From contig NZ_CP194041.2 in the NCBI RefSeq assembly GCF_050870875.2, positions 1,612,001 to 1,676,000 on the forward strand: a stretch of DNA of 64,000 nucleotides. The letters run 5' to 3'. This document shows positions 21,026-30,262 of the stretch, in pieces; position 1 is the stretch's first letter; every line of letters begins with the position of its first letter. Made by a program: the position numbers and the translations under genes. Source of the stretch: Agarivorans sp050870875. Its GTDB lineage: Bacteria > Pseudomonadota > Gammaproteobacteria > Enterobacterales > Celerinatantimonadaceae. The notes below the pieces were generated by a model, which was not told the DNA's origin, searched no databases, and was given only the letters and a program-made list of their open reading frames with translations.

Positions 21026-21922
21026 TTATAATTTTAGTTCCTTTAGGTAGTTTTGAAAGCGATCTTTGAGTTCGGGGTGACGTAGCGCAAACTCTACGAT
21101 GGCTTTTAAGTAACCAAACTTGCTACCGCAGTCGTGGCTTTTGCCCAGCATATAATAAGCTTGGGTTGTTTCTTTTACCATCAAGCTTGCAATTGCATCG
21201 GTGAGTTGGATTTCATCTCCGGCGCCGGGTGGCGTTTTGGCCAACTCTTTCCATATCTGCGCAGATAAAACATAACGTCCAACGACAGCAAGGTTTGATG
21301 GCGCATCAGCGATGTTTGGTTTTTCAATGGTGGCTACCATATCAGCCGATTCACCGGGTTTGATATTATTGCCATTAATATCGACAATCCCAAATTTGCT
21401 GACATCTTCGTTAGCAACCGCTTCAACCATGATTTGACTAGAGCCCGTTTGGTTGTATTTGTTCACCATGTCAGCGAGGTTTTCAGTTTTTAAGTTCGAT
21501 GTTGAGTCATCTAGAATTACGTCAGGTAACAATACCGCAAAAGGATTATCTCCAATCAGCGGATGTGCACACAGTATCGCGTGCCCGAGGCCCTTAGCAA
21601 CACCTTGGCGGACATGCATGATGGTGACATCTTTTGGACAAATAGAGCGAACTTCTTCTAATAATTGTCGTTTCACCCTTTTTTCTAAGGTAGCTTCTAA
21701 TTCAAAACTGGTATCAAAATGATTCTCAATAGAGTTTTTACTAGAATGAGTGACTAAAATTATTTCTTTAATGCCTGCCGCTATTGCTTCTTGGACTACA
21801 TATTGGATCAATGGCTTATCGACGATGGGCAGCATTTCTTTGGGGATGGCTTTAGTGGCGGGCAACATTCTGGTGCCTAAACCGGCTACCGGTAGTACCG
21901 CTTTTTTGACTGATGTAGTCAT
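21026..21922 (-). CDS. galU: UTP--glucose-1-phosphate uridylyltransferase
   Basis: GalU makes UDP-glucose from UTP and glucose-1-phosphate for lipopolysaccharide, exopolysaccharide and galactose metabolism. The nucleotide-binding signature GLGTRMLPATKAIPKEMLP is at the N-terminus, with PLIQYVVQEAIAAGI following. LLPDVILDD and VGRYVLSAQIW are further family blocks. The 298 residues match the usual length. The next gene downstream on the strand is the YjbE-like exported peptide, 115 bases away. Nothing is unusual in the protein. Confidence 0.96.
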   Translation of the reverse strand: MTTSVKKAVLPVAGLGTRMLPATKAIPKEMLPIVDKPLIQYVVQEAIAAGIKEIILVTHSSKNSIENHFDTSFELEATLEKRVKRQLLEEVRSICPKDVTIMHVRQGVAKGLGHAILCAHPLIGDNPFAVLLPDVILDDSTSNLKTENLADMVNKYNQTGSSQIMVEAVANEDVSKFGIVDINGNNIKPGESADMVATIEKPNIADAPSNLAVVGRYVLSAQIWKELAKTPPGAGDEIQLTDAIASLMVKETTQAYYMLGKSHDCGSKFGYLKAIVEFALRHPELKDRFQNYLKELKL

Positions 21923-22133
21923 ACTCAGTTCCTTGAATAGGGAGGAATAATGCAGCGCACTTTAGCACGGAGAAATGACAATTAAAATTGAGTTTGTTAA
22001 GAAATGGGGAGGCTTTACACGAATTAATAAAATTTCTTTGAGAACATTAACTTAAAGATGAAGTTCGCCCTTGAATAGCTGTTTGATAGCGGGGTCAAGG
22101 GCGAGTGTTGTATCGAAAGGCTAAATCATTAAT

Positions 22134-22403
22134 TTACTCGACATATAGATTATCTTTATTATCCAAGTAAATTTTTTCTCCGATCCCTGGTACTAAGACA
22201 ATTTGTTCAATGTTCTTAAAGTTGCCATGGGTTTGACGATATTCAATGATAGCTAATGATTTACTTTTACCTACGCCTTTGAGTGTCACTAGTTGTTCGG
22301 AGTTGGCGGTATTTAGGTTTAATACTTGGTTTGTTTCTTGGGCATAAACGTAGTTCATACTAGCAAGACAGAATATTAGAATTAGTCTTTGGATCAATCT
22401 CAT
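22134..22403 (-). CDS. ComEA-like helix-hairpin-helix exported protein
   Basis: An 89-residue protein with an N-terminal signal peptide (cut after YVYA) and one pair of helix-hairpin-helix motifs: LNLNTANSEQLVTLKGVGKSKS-type sequence, then IVLVPGIGEKI. It resembles the DNA-binding part of ComEA, which captures incoming DNA in the periplasm of competent bacteria; E. coli YbaV has the same layout. It stands alone between galU and yciI, so a role in DNA uptake is plausible but not shown by context. Confidence 0.85.
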   Translation of the reverse strand: MRLIQRLILIFCLASMNYVYAQETNQVLNLNTANSEQLVTLKGVGKSKSLAIIEYRQTHGNFKNIEQIVLVPGIGEKIYLDNKDNLYVE

Positions 22404-22534
22404 GGTTTGCTCCTTTTGTGCTTAAACCATGGTTAACCTTAGAATAAATAGTTAAATAACAAATTACTCAATTGGGCTATTTAGATATGTACTACTAGTA
22501 GAAAGCTAGGCAGTAGACTTTGCCTAGGGATCTT

Positions 22535-22834
22535 TTAAGGAAGTGCTTTCTTGAAGGGTTTCACGATGACCTTAGCGTATACGCCGGCTTCGACATATGG
22601 ATCGGCATTTGCCCAAGCGACGGCTTGCTCCAAGTTTTGAAATTCGGCGATAACTGTTGAACCGGTGAATCCAGCTTCAGCAGGATCCTCTGCATCAATC
22701 GCTGGGTTTGGGCCTGCGACCAGCAGTCGTCCTTCATTTACCAGTGCTTGCAGTCTTGCTAAGTGGGCGGGTCTGGCTTGTTTGCGTTGTTCTAGGCTAT
22801 TTTCTACGTCTTCAGCAAAAATTACATACCACAT
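22535..22834 (-). CDS. yciI: YciI family protein
   Basis: A 99-residue member of the YciI/YCII family, a ferredoxin-like alpha-beta fold. The start MWYVIFAEDVENSLEQRKQARPAHLARL and the later GFTGSTVIAEF and DPYVEAGVYAKVIVKPF segments are typical. Family members have a conserved His-Asp pair; the biochemical role in the cell is not established. It lies two bases after yciB, a pairing near the trp operon seen in other gammaproteobacteria. Confidence 0.9.
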   Translation of the reverse strand: MWYVIFAEDVENSLEQRKQARPAHLARLQALVNEGRLLVAGPNPAIDAEDPAEAGFTGSTVIAEFQNLEQAVAWANADPYVEAGVYAKVIVKPFKKALP

Positions 22835-22836
22835 GC

Positions 22837-23400
22837 TTAATTATCCTCTTTTTCCGATAGCGATTGCTGCTGTTCTTTAGGGAGATGTTTATACAGGTAA
22901 GCAACAGTTGCAACGGTGAATACCAAGGTTAGCCCAAGTAATCCAAATACTTTAAAGTTCACCCAGAAGTCTTCTGAAAAGTTAAAAGCGATGTAGAGGT
23001 TAAGCGTGCCACAGCTCATAAAAAAAAGAGCCCAAGCAACATTCACTTTACCCCATATGGATTCAGGAAGCGTCATCTCCTTACCAAGCATTTTTTTGAT
23101 TAAGGGACTTTTGAAAACAAATTGGCTGACTAATAAGATTAAACCGAATAGCCAATTGATCACTGTGGGTTTCCACTTAATAAAGTCATCATCGCGTAGA
23201 ATTAGCGTGAGACCACCAAAAACCAAGATCAAGACAAAGGAGATTAAATGCATCTTCTCAATCTTTTTATTTTTTATGTAAGAGGCTGCTAAGAGAAGCG
23301 CTGTGGAAATGATTAACGCGAAGGTTGCTGCATAAATATCTTGCATTTTGTATACAGCGAAAAAAATGATCAATGGAATGAATTCGAAAAATTGTTTCAT
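22837..23400 (-). CDS. yciB: inner-membrane septation protein YciB (IspZ)
   Basis: A 187-residue integral membrane protein with five or six hydrophobic helices, starting MKQFFEFIPLIIFFAVYK as in E. coli YciB. The block WKPTVINWLFGLILL and PESIWGKVNVAWALFF are family hallmarks. In E. coli it takes part in envelope integrity and interacts with division and elongation proteins. It is followed by yciI and lies beyond the terminator of the trp operon. Confidence 0.93.
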   Translation of the reverse strand: MKQFFEFIPLIIFFAVYKMQDIYAATFALIISTALLLAASYIKNKKIEKMHLISFVLILVFGGLTLILRDDDFIKWKPTVINWLFGLILLVSQFVFKSPLIKKMLGKEMTLPESIWGKVNVAWALFFMSCGTLNLYIAFNFSEDFWVNFKVFGLLGLTLVFTVATVAYLYKHLPKEQQQSLSEKEDN

Positions 23401-23425
23401 AATTCCTCAGGGCTAGCGGTAAATA

Positions 23426-23451
23426 AAAAGCCGCTAATCATAGCGGCTTTT
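23426..23451 (-). terminator. trp operon terminator
   Basis: AAAAGCCGCTA pairs with TAGCGGCTTTT, 20 bases past the trpA stop. The T-run on the minus strand fits an intrinsic terminator. Confidence 0.8.
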
Positions 23452-23471
23452 GATAGTAGCAAGTTCTTCGC

Positions 23472-24278
23472 CTAAACGGTAGCGGCTTTCATTTGCGAGG
23501 CAAAGTCTTTGAGCGCGGTTAGCATTTGAGTTGGTTGCTCTAGATGATTCTCGATAAGTTTCACCACTGCCGATCCAGAAATTGCTCCAGCAGCGCCAGC
23601 TGCAATTGTTTCTGTTACTTGTTGAGGCGTTGAAATACCAAAACCAAGCAGTGCCGGTGGTGCCTGGTACTGTTTTAATTTGTCGAGTAGTTTACCCACA
23701 GGCGTACCGGCTTTGGTTTCGGTGCCAGTCACGCCTGCTCGACTAACCAGATAGGTGTAGCCTTGGCTATATTCGGCAACTTTTTTCAAGATCGTATCAT
23801 CTGCGTTGGGCGGTGCGATAAAAATGCTTTGTAAGCCATGTTTATTGGCGGCTGCTCTAAAAGGCGCCGACTCACGGATCGGTACATCGGCAACCAGTAC
23901 CGAATCTACGCCTGCTTGGGCCAACTTTTGATAGAAATTATCAATCCCAGTTGAATAGACGAGGTTTGCATAGAGCAGTAAACCGATTGGTACCTCGGGA
24001 TGTTTGGCCCTAATTCGGCAGAGCATAGCTAGGCAATCGGGGGGGGTTATGCCCGCTTGTAAAGCTCTTACGTTAGCACCTTGAATGGTAGGGCCATCGG
24101 CGACGGGATCGGAAAACGGGATCCCGAGTTCTAAGGCATCAGCACCTCCTTCGATTAAGGCGTCGATGATTGCGAGTGATTGCTCCATGGCAGGGTCACC
24201 TAAAGTTACAAATGGGACAAAGGCACCTTGCTTATCGGCTGCTAGGCGTTGAAATAGGTTTTGGTAACGTTGTGTCAT
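23472..24278 (-). CDS. trpA: tryptophan synthase alpha chain
   Basis: TrpA cleaves indole-3-glycerol phosphate to indole and glyceraldehyde-3-phosphate and channels indole to TrpB. It is a TIM barrel of 268 residues. The catalytic Glu and Asp are in LELGIPFSDPVADGPTIQ, at the expected spacing. The phosphate loops GISTPQQV and GAISGSAVV are present near the C-terminus. Its ATG overlaps the trpB stop by one base (TAATG), indicating translational coupling. It is the last gene of the trp operon. Confidence 0.97.
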   Translation of the reverse strand: MTQRYQNLFQRLAADKQGAFVPFVTLGDPAMEQSLAIIDALIEGGADALELGIPFSDPVADGPTIQGANVRALQAGITPPDCLAMLCRIRAKHPEVPIGLLLYANLVYSTGIDNFYQKLAQAGVDSVLVADVPIRESAPFRAAANKHGLQSIFIAPPNADDTILKKVAEYSQGYTYLVSRAGVTGTETKAGTPVGKLLDKLKQYQAPPALLGFGISTPQQVTETIAAGAAGAISGSAVVKLIENHLEQPTQMLTALKDFASQMKAATV

Positions 24279-25468
24279 TATAAGCCTCCTCTTTTAGCGA
24301 AGATATCTGCGACAGTATAGATATCTTTGTCACCACGACCCGACAGATTGACCACCAAGATTTGTTGTTTGCTCTTATCTTGCTGCGCTAGCTTGAGAGC
24401 ATATGCTAAAGCATGAGCCGACTCTAAGGCTGGGATGATGCCCTCGCTTTCAGCCAAGGTTTGGAAGGCTGCTAGGGCCTCTTCATCGGTGGCTGACTCA
24501 TAGCTGGCTCGGCCGATTGAATTAAGGTGGGCATGCTGTGGCCCTACTGATGGGAAATCTAACCCCGCTGAAATGGAGTAAGACTCTTCAATCTGACCGT
24601 TAGGATCTTGCATTAGCAAAGAGTGCATGCCAAAGAACATACCTTTACGACCGTGCTTCAGTGGTGCGCCGTGTTGGTCGGTATCAATTCCTTTACCCGC
24701 AGGCTCTACGCCGATCAGCTGTACACCTTTTTCTTCGATGAAATCAGCAAAAATGCCAATGGCATTCGAGCCGCCTCCGACACAGGCGATGACTGCATCT
24801 GGCAAACGGCCTTCGGCTTTTAGAATTTGTTGTTTGGCTTCTTCGCCGATCATTTTCTGGAATTCCCGTACAATGGTAGGGAAAGGATGTGGGCCAGCAG
24901 CCGTGCCAAGTAAGTAGTGTGCGGTGTCATAGCTTGCTGCCCAGTCTCGTAATGCTTCATTGCAAGCATCTTTGAGGGTGGATGAGCCGCTATGTACCGG
25001 AATGACTTCCGCGCCCATTAATTTCATTCTGAATACATTGGGTTCTTGACGCTCACAGTCTTTTGCGCCCATATATACTCGACACTTGAGTCCCAGTAGG
25101 GCACAGGCTAGCGCAGTGGCGACACCATGCTGGCCAGCGCCCGTTTCGGCGATAATTTCATGTTTCCCCATACGTTTGGCAAGCAGTGCTTGGCCCAGTA
25201 CCTGATTGGTCTTGTGGGCACCACCGTGCAATAAATCTTCACGTTTGAGGTAGATCTTGGTGTTGGTTCCCTTGGTCAGGTTACGACATAGGGTGAGTGG
25301 GGTCGGTCTACCCGCATATTCACTCAACAGGTGGTTAAACTCAGCGATAAACTCAGGATCTTGCTGAGCATCGATAAAGGCTTGCTCGAGTTGATCGAGC
25401 GCCGGTACTAGAATTTGTGGGACAAATTGCCCGCCAAATTCTCCAAAATAGGCATCTAATTTACTCAT
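24278..25468 (-). CDS. trpB: tryptophan synthase beta chain
   Basis: TrpB condenses indole with serine using pyridoxal phosphate. The 396 residues match the family. The PLP lysine is in GAHKTNQVLGQA near residue 86, the catalytic Glu in AETGAGQHG, and the phosphate-binding glycine loop is CVGGGSNAIG. It lies between trpCF and trpA, with a 52-base gap upstream and a one-base overlap downstream. It is typical in all respects. Confidence 0.98.
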   Translation of the reverse strand: MSKLDAYFGEFGGQFVPQILVPALDQLEQAFIDAQQDPEFIAEFNHLLSEYAGRPTPLTLCRNLTKGTNTKIYLKREDLLHGGAHKTNQVLGQALLAKRMGKHEIIAETGAGQHGVATALACALLGLKCRVYMGAKDCERQEPNVFRMKLMGAEVIPVHSGSSTLKDACNEALRDWAASYDTAHYLLGTAAGPHPFPTIVREFQKMIGEEAKQQILKAEGRLPDAVIACVGGGSNAIGIFADFIEEKGVQLIGVEPAGKGIDTDQHGAPLKHGRKGMFFGMHSLLMQDPNGQIEESYSISAGLDFPSVGPQHAHLNSIGRASYESATDEEALAAFQTLAESEGIIPALESAHALAYALKLAQQDKSKQQILVVNLSGRGDKDIYTVADIFAKRGGL

Positions 25469-25520
25469 TGTTAGCTCTTATTCGTCATTAAAGGGTTGAA
25501 TGATTACCTAAGGGGTTCCC

Positions 25521-26900
25521 TTAGTAGTCTCTAATTAGTTGAAACGCTCTGGCGATTTTGTGGGCATCTTTTATGCCAGGGCTTTGTTCTACCCCAGAAT
25601 TTAGATCTAAGCCCGCAGCACCGAGTGTGAGCGCTTGCTGTATGTTGTCTGGCGATATACCTCCAGCTAACATCGCACCTTGACTGTGCTCACCTAATAG
25701 TTGCCAATCGAAGGTTTGCCCTGTGCCGCCAAATTGGTCGGCGATTTTGCTATCAAACAGGATCTTATCGGCATTTTTAGGGGCTTCGGGAAGTTGTGTC
25801 GCAACGGCGAGGGCTTTCCATACTAAGCTGTGATTCAATAGGGATTTTAGCTGGTGAATGTACTGTTCGTCCTCGCTGCCATGGAGTTGTACAGCATGCA
25901 GTTGTAGTTGGTTGGCAATGGCCGCAACGTCCTCGAGGGGATGATTGACAAACACACCCACAAAATTGAGTGGGGCGGCTTGAATTAATTGCCGAGCTTG
26001 GGCTAGGCTGATATGCCGCGGTGATTTTTCGGCGAAAATTAAACCACCGTAAACAGCACCAGCTTGATGTGCGGCGATCACGTCTTGTTCACGGCTTAAA
26101 CCGCAAATCTTGTTTTCACCGAGGATCAGTTTACGGCAAGCCATATCGACATCGTCTTGGCTCATAAGTGAACTACCGACTAAAAAGCCGTTGGCGTATT
26201 TGGCTAGTTCTCTTACTTGCTGGTGTTTATAGATCCCTGATTCTGAAATGATGATCCGGTCTTCTGGAATTTGTTTGGCTAACTCAGGAGTCCGTTCTAA
26301 AGTGATCGATAGATCGCGCAAGTTACGGTTATTAATGCCGATGACTTTAGCATTTAAAGCAATTGCTCGTTCTAGTTCTTGTTGATTACTCACCTCGGTC
26401 AATACACCCAATTTAAGCTTATGCGCGACGTCTGCCAGTAAGCTGTATTCATTATCGTCAAGCACCGACAGCATCAGTAAAATGGCATCGGCTTGGTGAT
26501 AGCGGGCTAAGTAAATTTGGTATTCATCTATAAAGAAGTCTTTGCATAATACTGGCTGTGAAACCTGTTCGCGCACTTGAGTGACGTATTCAAACTCACC
26601 TTGAAAGTACTTGCTATCGGTTAATACCGAGATAGCTGCCGCATAGTTTTTGTAAACACCAGCAATAAAATCTAAATCAAACTCAGGTCGGATCAATCCC
26701 TTCGAAGGGGATGCTTTTTTGCATTCCAGAATAAACTTGGCAGGCGTTCCTGATAGCGCCTGATAAAAGCTCCGGTCACTGGGTTCCACTTGGTTGATAA
26801 AGCTGTTTAAGGGTTGACGTTGCATACGCTCGGCTAACCAGATTTCTTTATCTGCCACAATTTCATCTAAGATGGTCGCTTGATTTTGATTATGACTCAC
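25521..26900 (-). CDS. trpCF: bifunctional indole-3-glycerol-phosphate synthase / phosphoribosylanthranilate isomerase
   Basis: Two fused TIM barrels carry out consecutive steps of tryptophan synthesis. The N-terminal barrel (about 1-255) is TrpC: FILECKKASPSKG, LCKDFFIDEYQIYLAR and IGINNRNL are its active-site segments. The C-terminal barrel (about 258-459) is TrpF: KICGLSREQD, VGVFVNHPLE, and AGGISPDNI with a final DLNSGVE. The fusion is the enterobacterial/Vibrio type. The start is a GTG at 26900 that overlaps the trpD stop by four bases (GTGA). Confidence 0.96.
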   Translation of the reverse strand: MSHNQNQATILDEIVADKEIWLAERMQRQPLNSFINQVEPSDRSFYQALSGTPAKFILECKKASPSKGLIRPEFDLDFIAGVYKNYAAAISVLTDSKYFQGEFEYVTQVREQVSQPVLCKDFFIDEYQIYLARYHQADAILLMLSVLDDNEYSLLADVAHKLKLGVLTEVSNQQELERAIALNAKVIGINNRNLRDLSITLERTPELAKQIPEDRIIISESGIYKHQQVRELAKYANGFLVGSSLMSQDDVDMACRKLILGENKICGLSREQDVIAAHQAGAVYGGLIFAEKSPRHISLAQARQLIQAAPLNFVGVFVNHPLEDVAAIANQLQLHAVQLHGSEDEQYIHQLKSLLNHSLVWKALAVATQLPEAPKNADKILFDSKIADQFGGTGQTFDWQLLGEHSQGAMLAGGISPDNIQQALTLGAAGLDLNSGVEQSPGIKDAHKIARAFQLIRDY

Positions 26901-27901
26901 TGACTCATCTCCGCTAATTTGTGGGCTAACGCTAAGGGGCGGCCTGAAGCCATTTCTTCAATGGCCATATTTACGCCCTGACCGACATTGTCGGCTTTGC
27001 CGGCGAGCTTTAATAACAGAGCTACATTTACGGCAACCGCTGCTTGCTGCGCCTCTGTGGCCTTACCTTGTAATAAAGCTAAGGTGATGGTTTTGTTTTG
27101 TTCTGGGGTTCCGCCTTCAAGGGCTTCTATCGCAGCTTGTTTTACTCCGAAGTCGCTGGGGTCGAGGGTATATTCTCGGATGCTTTCACCATCCACTTCG
27201 GCAATTTGAGTGGGACCATGAATGGCTACTTCATCTAGACCTGCGCCGTGTACTACCATGGCTTTTTTCATACCCAGTTGTTGTAAGGTATGAGCAATTG
27301 GCGAAATTAAGGCTGGATCATAAACCCCCATCACTTCCATGGTTGGGTGAGCCGGATTAATTAGGGGGCCGAGTACATTAAAAATGGTTCGGGTCTTCAG
27401 GGTTTGTCGTACCGGCATCGCATGGCGGACACCAGCATGGTATTGCGGTGCAAATAAGAAACACAGACCTAATTCGTCTAAGCAGCGTCGAGCGGTTGCA
27501 GGTGTCATTTGAATATTAATGCCTAAAGCAGCCAGTAAATCTGATGAGCCCGATTTACTGGAGACGCTGCGGTTGCCGTGTTTGGCAACTTTAACTCCAA
27601 GACTTGCCGCCACAAATGCCGAAGTAGTCGAGATATTAATGGTGTTGTAGCCATCGCCACCAGTACCAACAATGTCAGCAAAGGGGTAGTCGGGCGTTGG
27701 GAACGGCGCTGCGTTTGCCAATAGCGCGCGCGCCGCACCAGCAATTTCCTCTGGGGTCTCGCCTTTAATTTTTAAGGCCGTTAGCAGTGAAGACAACACA
27801 ATCGGCTCGACTTCACCTTGAATCACTTGGCTAAATACCTGTTGCGCTTGCTCGCTGCTGAGGCTTTGCCCTTGATAAAGTTGCTCTAAGATTGCCTGCA
27901 T
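26897..27901 (-). CDS. trpD: anthranilate phosphoribosyltransferase
   Basis: TrpD joins anthranilate to PRPP. The 334-residue form starting MQAILEQLYQGQSL is the right length; I chose this start because its ATG overlaps the trpG stop as TAATG, whereas the longer frame would run into trpG. PRPP-binding sequence GTGGDGYNTINIST is near residue 79, followed by KHGNRSVSSKSGSSD and the GPLINPAHP block. Unlike in E. coli, trpG and trpD are separate genes here. Confidence 0.96.
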   Translation of the reverse strand: MQAILEQLYQGQSLSSEQAQQVFSQVIQGEVEPIVLSSLLTALKIKGETPEEIAGAARALLANAAPFPTPDYPFADIVGTGGDGYNTINISTTSAFVAASLGVKVAKHGNRSVSSKSGSSDLLAALGINIQMTPATARRCLDELGLCFLFAPQYHAGVRHAMPVRQTLKTRTIFNVLGPLINPAHPTMEVMGVYDPALISPIAHTLQQLGMKKAMVVHGAGLDEVAIHGPTQIAEVDGESIREYTLDPSDFGVKQAAIEALEGGTPEQNKTITLALLQGKATEAQQAAVAVNVALLLKLAGKADNVGQGVNMAIEEMASGRPLALAHKLAEMSQ

Positions 27902-28500
27902 TATGCTTGCTCCTTTGCTTGTGTGGCCCAATCAAGGCTACGAGCTAATAAACTTGCGCCTTCGCTGGTTAATATGGACTCTGGGTGAAATTGAAAACCA
28001 ATGACTTTATCTTGTTGATTGATAATGGCCATCGGCATTTGTTGGTAGTGGGCGTTTACTGTCAAGCCTGTCGGCATTTTGGTGGCAACTAAGGAGTGAT
28101 AACGCGCCACCGGAAGCGGATTGGTTAAACCTTCAAACATTAGCTGATTATCATGTTCAATCAATGATGATTTTCCATGCACAATTTCTTCTGCTTTACC
28201 GACCTCGCCGCCGTAACTTTCAACCAGCGCTTGATGACCTAAGCAGATCCCAATAATTGGCACTTGCCCTTTGCATAAGTCAATGAGCTCTAACATGCAG
28301 CCGGCTTGCTGTGGATTGCCCGGTCCCGGTGATAGTACTAACACAGGAAGATCTGGACAGGCATCAATGTGCTGTTTGATCTCGGAAGCGCTTAAATGAT
28401 TACGATATATATGAACATCTAAGCCTTGACTGCGAAACTGGTCAACTAGGTTGTAAGTAAAAGAGTCAAAATTATCGAGTAAAAATACACTATGAGTCAT
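27901..28500 (-). CDS. trpG: anthranilate synthase component II (glutamine amidotransferase)
   Basis: TrpG releases ammonia from glutamine for TrpE. It is a class I amidotransferase of 199 residues: the nucleophile Cys is in GICLGHQAL and the His-Glu pair in QFHPES. I set the start at 28500 (MTHSVFLLDNFDSFTYN) because AAGGA lies about nine bases upstream; the ATG nine bases earlier has no room for a ribosome-binding site. It overlaps the end of trpE by 11 bases and its stop overlaps trpD. Confidence 0.95.
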   Translation of the reverse strand: MTHSVFLLDNFDSFTYNLVDQFRSQGLDVHIYRNHLSASEIKQHIDACPDLPVLVLSPGPGNPQQAGCMLELIDLCKGQVPIIGICLGHQALVESYGGEVGKAEEIVHGKSSLIEHDNQLMFEGLTNPLPVARYHSLVATKMPTGLTVNAHYQQMPMAIINQQDKVIGFQFHPESILTSEGASLLARSLDWATQAKEQA

Positions 28501-30073
28501 GGCTGACATCCTTTAAGGTTGAGCCGTGGGCGCGAGCGATGGCATTTAATACGGCAGCGGCTTTATTACGGGTTTCGTCGGCTTCCGCTTGAGGATCTGA
28601 ATCATAGACAATACCAGCTCCCGCCTGCACATGAGCGACTTGGTTTTTGACAAAGGCCGATCGGATCACAATACAAGTATCCATATCGCCCTTCCCCGTG
28701 AGGTAGCCAACTGCACCGCCATAACTACCACGGCGCTGTTGCTCGATTTGTCTAATTAGCTCTGATGCGCGAATTTTAGGCGCTCCAACCAGAGTTCCCA
28801 TATTCATGCACGCTTGGTAAGCATGTAGTGCGTCCAAATCTTTGCGCAAGGTGCCGATAACTCGCGAAACCAAGTGCATCACATGGCTATAGCGATCGAC
28901 TTTGAGCAGGTCTGCAACGTGACGAGTACCCGGCTCACTAATGCGGGCGACATCATTGCGGGCTAAATCTACCAGCATGATATGTTCGGCGGTCTCTTTC
29001 TTATCTAAACGGAGTTCTAACTCCAAGCGTCCATCTAAATCTCGATTGATAGAACCGTCGGGGTTAAAGCCACGTTTGCGGGTCCCTGCTATCGGATAAA
29101 TCTCGACATCCCGGCTATTGGAACAATACTTAATCGCGCTCTCTGGAGAAGCACCAAACAATACAAATTCACTATCTTGTAGATAGAACATATAAGGGCT
29201 GGGGTTGGTTAATTTTAATTCTCGGTAAGCGGCGAGACTATCGGGACAGGCCAGTTGAAAGCTGCGCGAGGGAACGACCTGAAAAATATCACCCTGACGA
29301 ATATAGTCTTTTAAGGTTTCAACATGTTCGCAATAATGGGCGTCGCTAATGTCGGTGCTTATTTTAGCTTGATAATTAGTTGGTACCGTTGACTCTTGCT
29401 GGTGGTTCTCCGTTTCACATAATTCAGCCAAGTGGCTTAAACGCTGAGTGATTCGTGAGCTCTCGTGGTCATTGAATAGTGAACCGATAATATGGGTCAC
29501 TTGCTGTTGATGGTCGATTAATAGCAAGCTTTCGGCGAGATAGAATTGAAAGTCAGGGCAGGCATTGGTGCTATCGGCAACTGTTGGCAGTTGTTCAAAG
29601 CTGGCAATGAAGTCGTAAGCAAATACTCCACCGATAAATAAGCCTTCATTGAAGTCTGTTTGCGAGCCATAAAGTGTGACTAATAAACGTAACGCATCAA
29701 CTGGAGAGCTGGCTTTTAAGCGAGAGTCTTCGTCTAAATTGGCTGTCGGAAGGGGATAGTCTACGACGAGTTGTTTTGAGGTTTGCTGGGTAATTAGCGA
29801 TGGTTCTAAATTCGCGGTAACGTCGGCTAAGACCGACTCGCCATTGGGTGATATAGCAACAAATGTCACTTCTCGTCCATGGCAGCTAATTTTAACTGCT
29901 GCATCGGCCAATATGAGACTTTTGAGGTTTTCCTTACTGTCTATTTCCGCCGATTCAAGCAATACATTTTGTTGGCTTTCTTTACACAATTCTTGATAAA
30001 GACTAAGTGGATCATGCACATAGCTGGCATCGATCTGGATATTCTTTAGTTGTACCCTAGGTGGGGTAGCCAT
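28490..30073 (-). CDS. trpE: anthranilate synthase component I
   Basis: TrpE converts chorismate plus ammonia to anthranilate, the first committed step. It has 527 residues. The N-terminal regulatory region contains NVLLESAEID, the conserved LLES-type tryptophan-binding site for feedback inhibition. The catalytic domain has GASPESAIKY, GTRKRGF, the chorismate-binding stretch LVDLARNDVARI, and GAPKIRASELI near the C-terminus. A GGAG lies eight bases before the ATG. It is the first structural gene after the leader and attenuator. Confidence 0.97.
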   Translation of the reverse strand: MATPPRVQLKNIQIDASYVHDPLSLYQELCKESQQNVLLESAEIDSKENLKSLILADAAVKISCHGREVTFVAISPNGESVLADVTANLEPSLITQQTSKQLVVDYPLPTANLDEDSRLKASSPVDALRLLVTLYGSQTDFNEGLFIGGVFAYDFIASFEQLPTVADSTNACPDFQFYLAESLLLIDHQQQVTHIIGSLFNDHESSRITQRLSHLAELCETENHQQESTVPTNYQAKISTDISDAHYCEHVETLKDYIRQGDIFQVVPSRSFQLACPDSLAAYRELKLTNPSPYMFYLQDSEFVLFGASPESAIKYCSNSRDVEIYPIAGTRKRGFNPDGSINRDLDGRLELELRLDKKETAEHIMLVDLARNDVARISEPGTRHVADLLKVDRYSHVMHLVSRVIGTLRKDLDALHAYQACMNMGTLVGAPKIRASELIRQIEQQRRGSYGGAVGYLTGKGDMDTCIVIRSAFVKNQVAHVQAGAGIVYDSDPQAEADETRNKAAAVLNAIARAHGSTLKDVSHDS

Positions 30074-30107
30074 AGTTCGTTACTCCTAGTGAAGCCGTAG
30101 CGCAAAT

Positions 30108-30137
30108 ATAAAAAAAGCCCGCTTTAAGCGGGCTTTG
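30108..30137 (-). terminator. trp attenuator terminator
   Basis: A strong AAGCCCGC/GCGGGCTT hairpin with a T-run on the minus strand lies between the leader peptide and trpE. Upstream, GTTGTTGT near the leader stop can pair with ACAACAA just before the hairpin, giving a candidate antiterminator. This is the classic layout for ribosome-mediated attenuation. Confidence 0.88.
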
Positions 30138-30180
30138 TTGTTCTGTTCAATGTATTGGAAATACAACAACTCACACCCGT

Positions 30181-30234
30181 CTAATTCGGAGTGCGCCACC
30201 ACCAAGATTTGTTGGTTAGAAGAAAAGTTGTCAT
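30181..30234 (-). CDS. trpL: trp operon leader peptide
   Basis: A 17-codon frame on the minus strand reads MTTFLLTNKSWWWRTPN, with three consecutive Trp codons. It has AAGGA just upstream and is followed by the attenuator. When charged tRNA-Trp is scarce, ribosomes should stall at these codons and favour the antiterminator. Size and position agree with trpL of E. coli and Vibrio. It is too short for most gene finders. Confidence 0.93.
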   Translation of the reverse strand: MTTFLLTNKSWWWRTPN

Positions 30235-30262
30235 GTTTATCCTTAGTCATTCTGATAAGATT

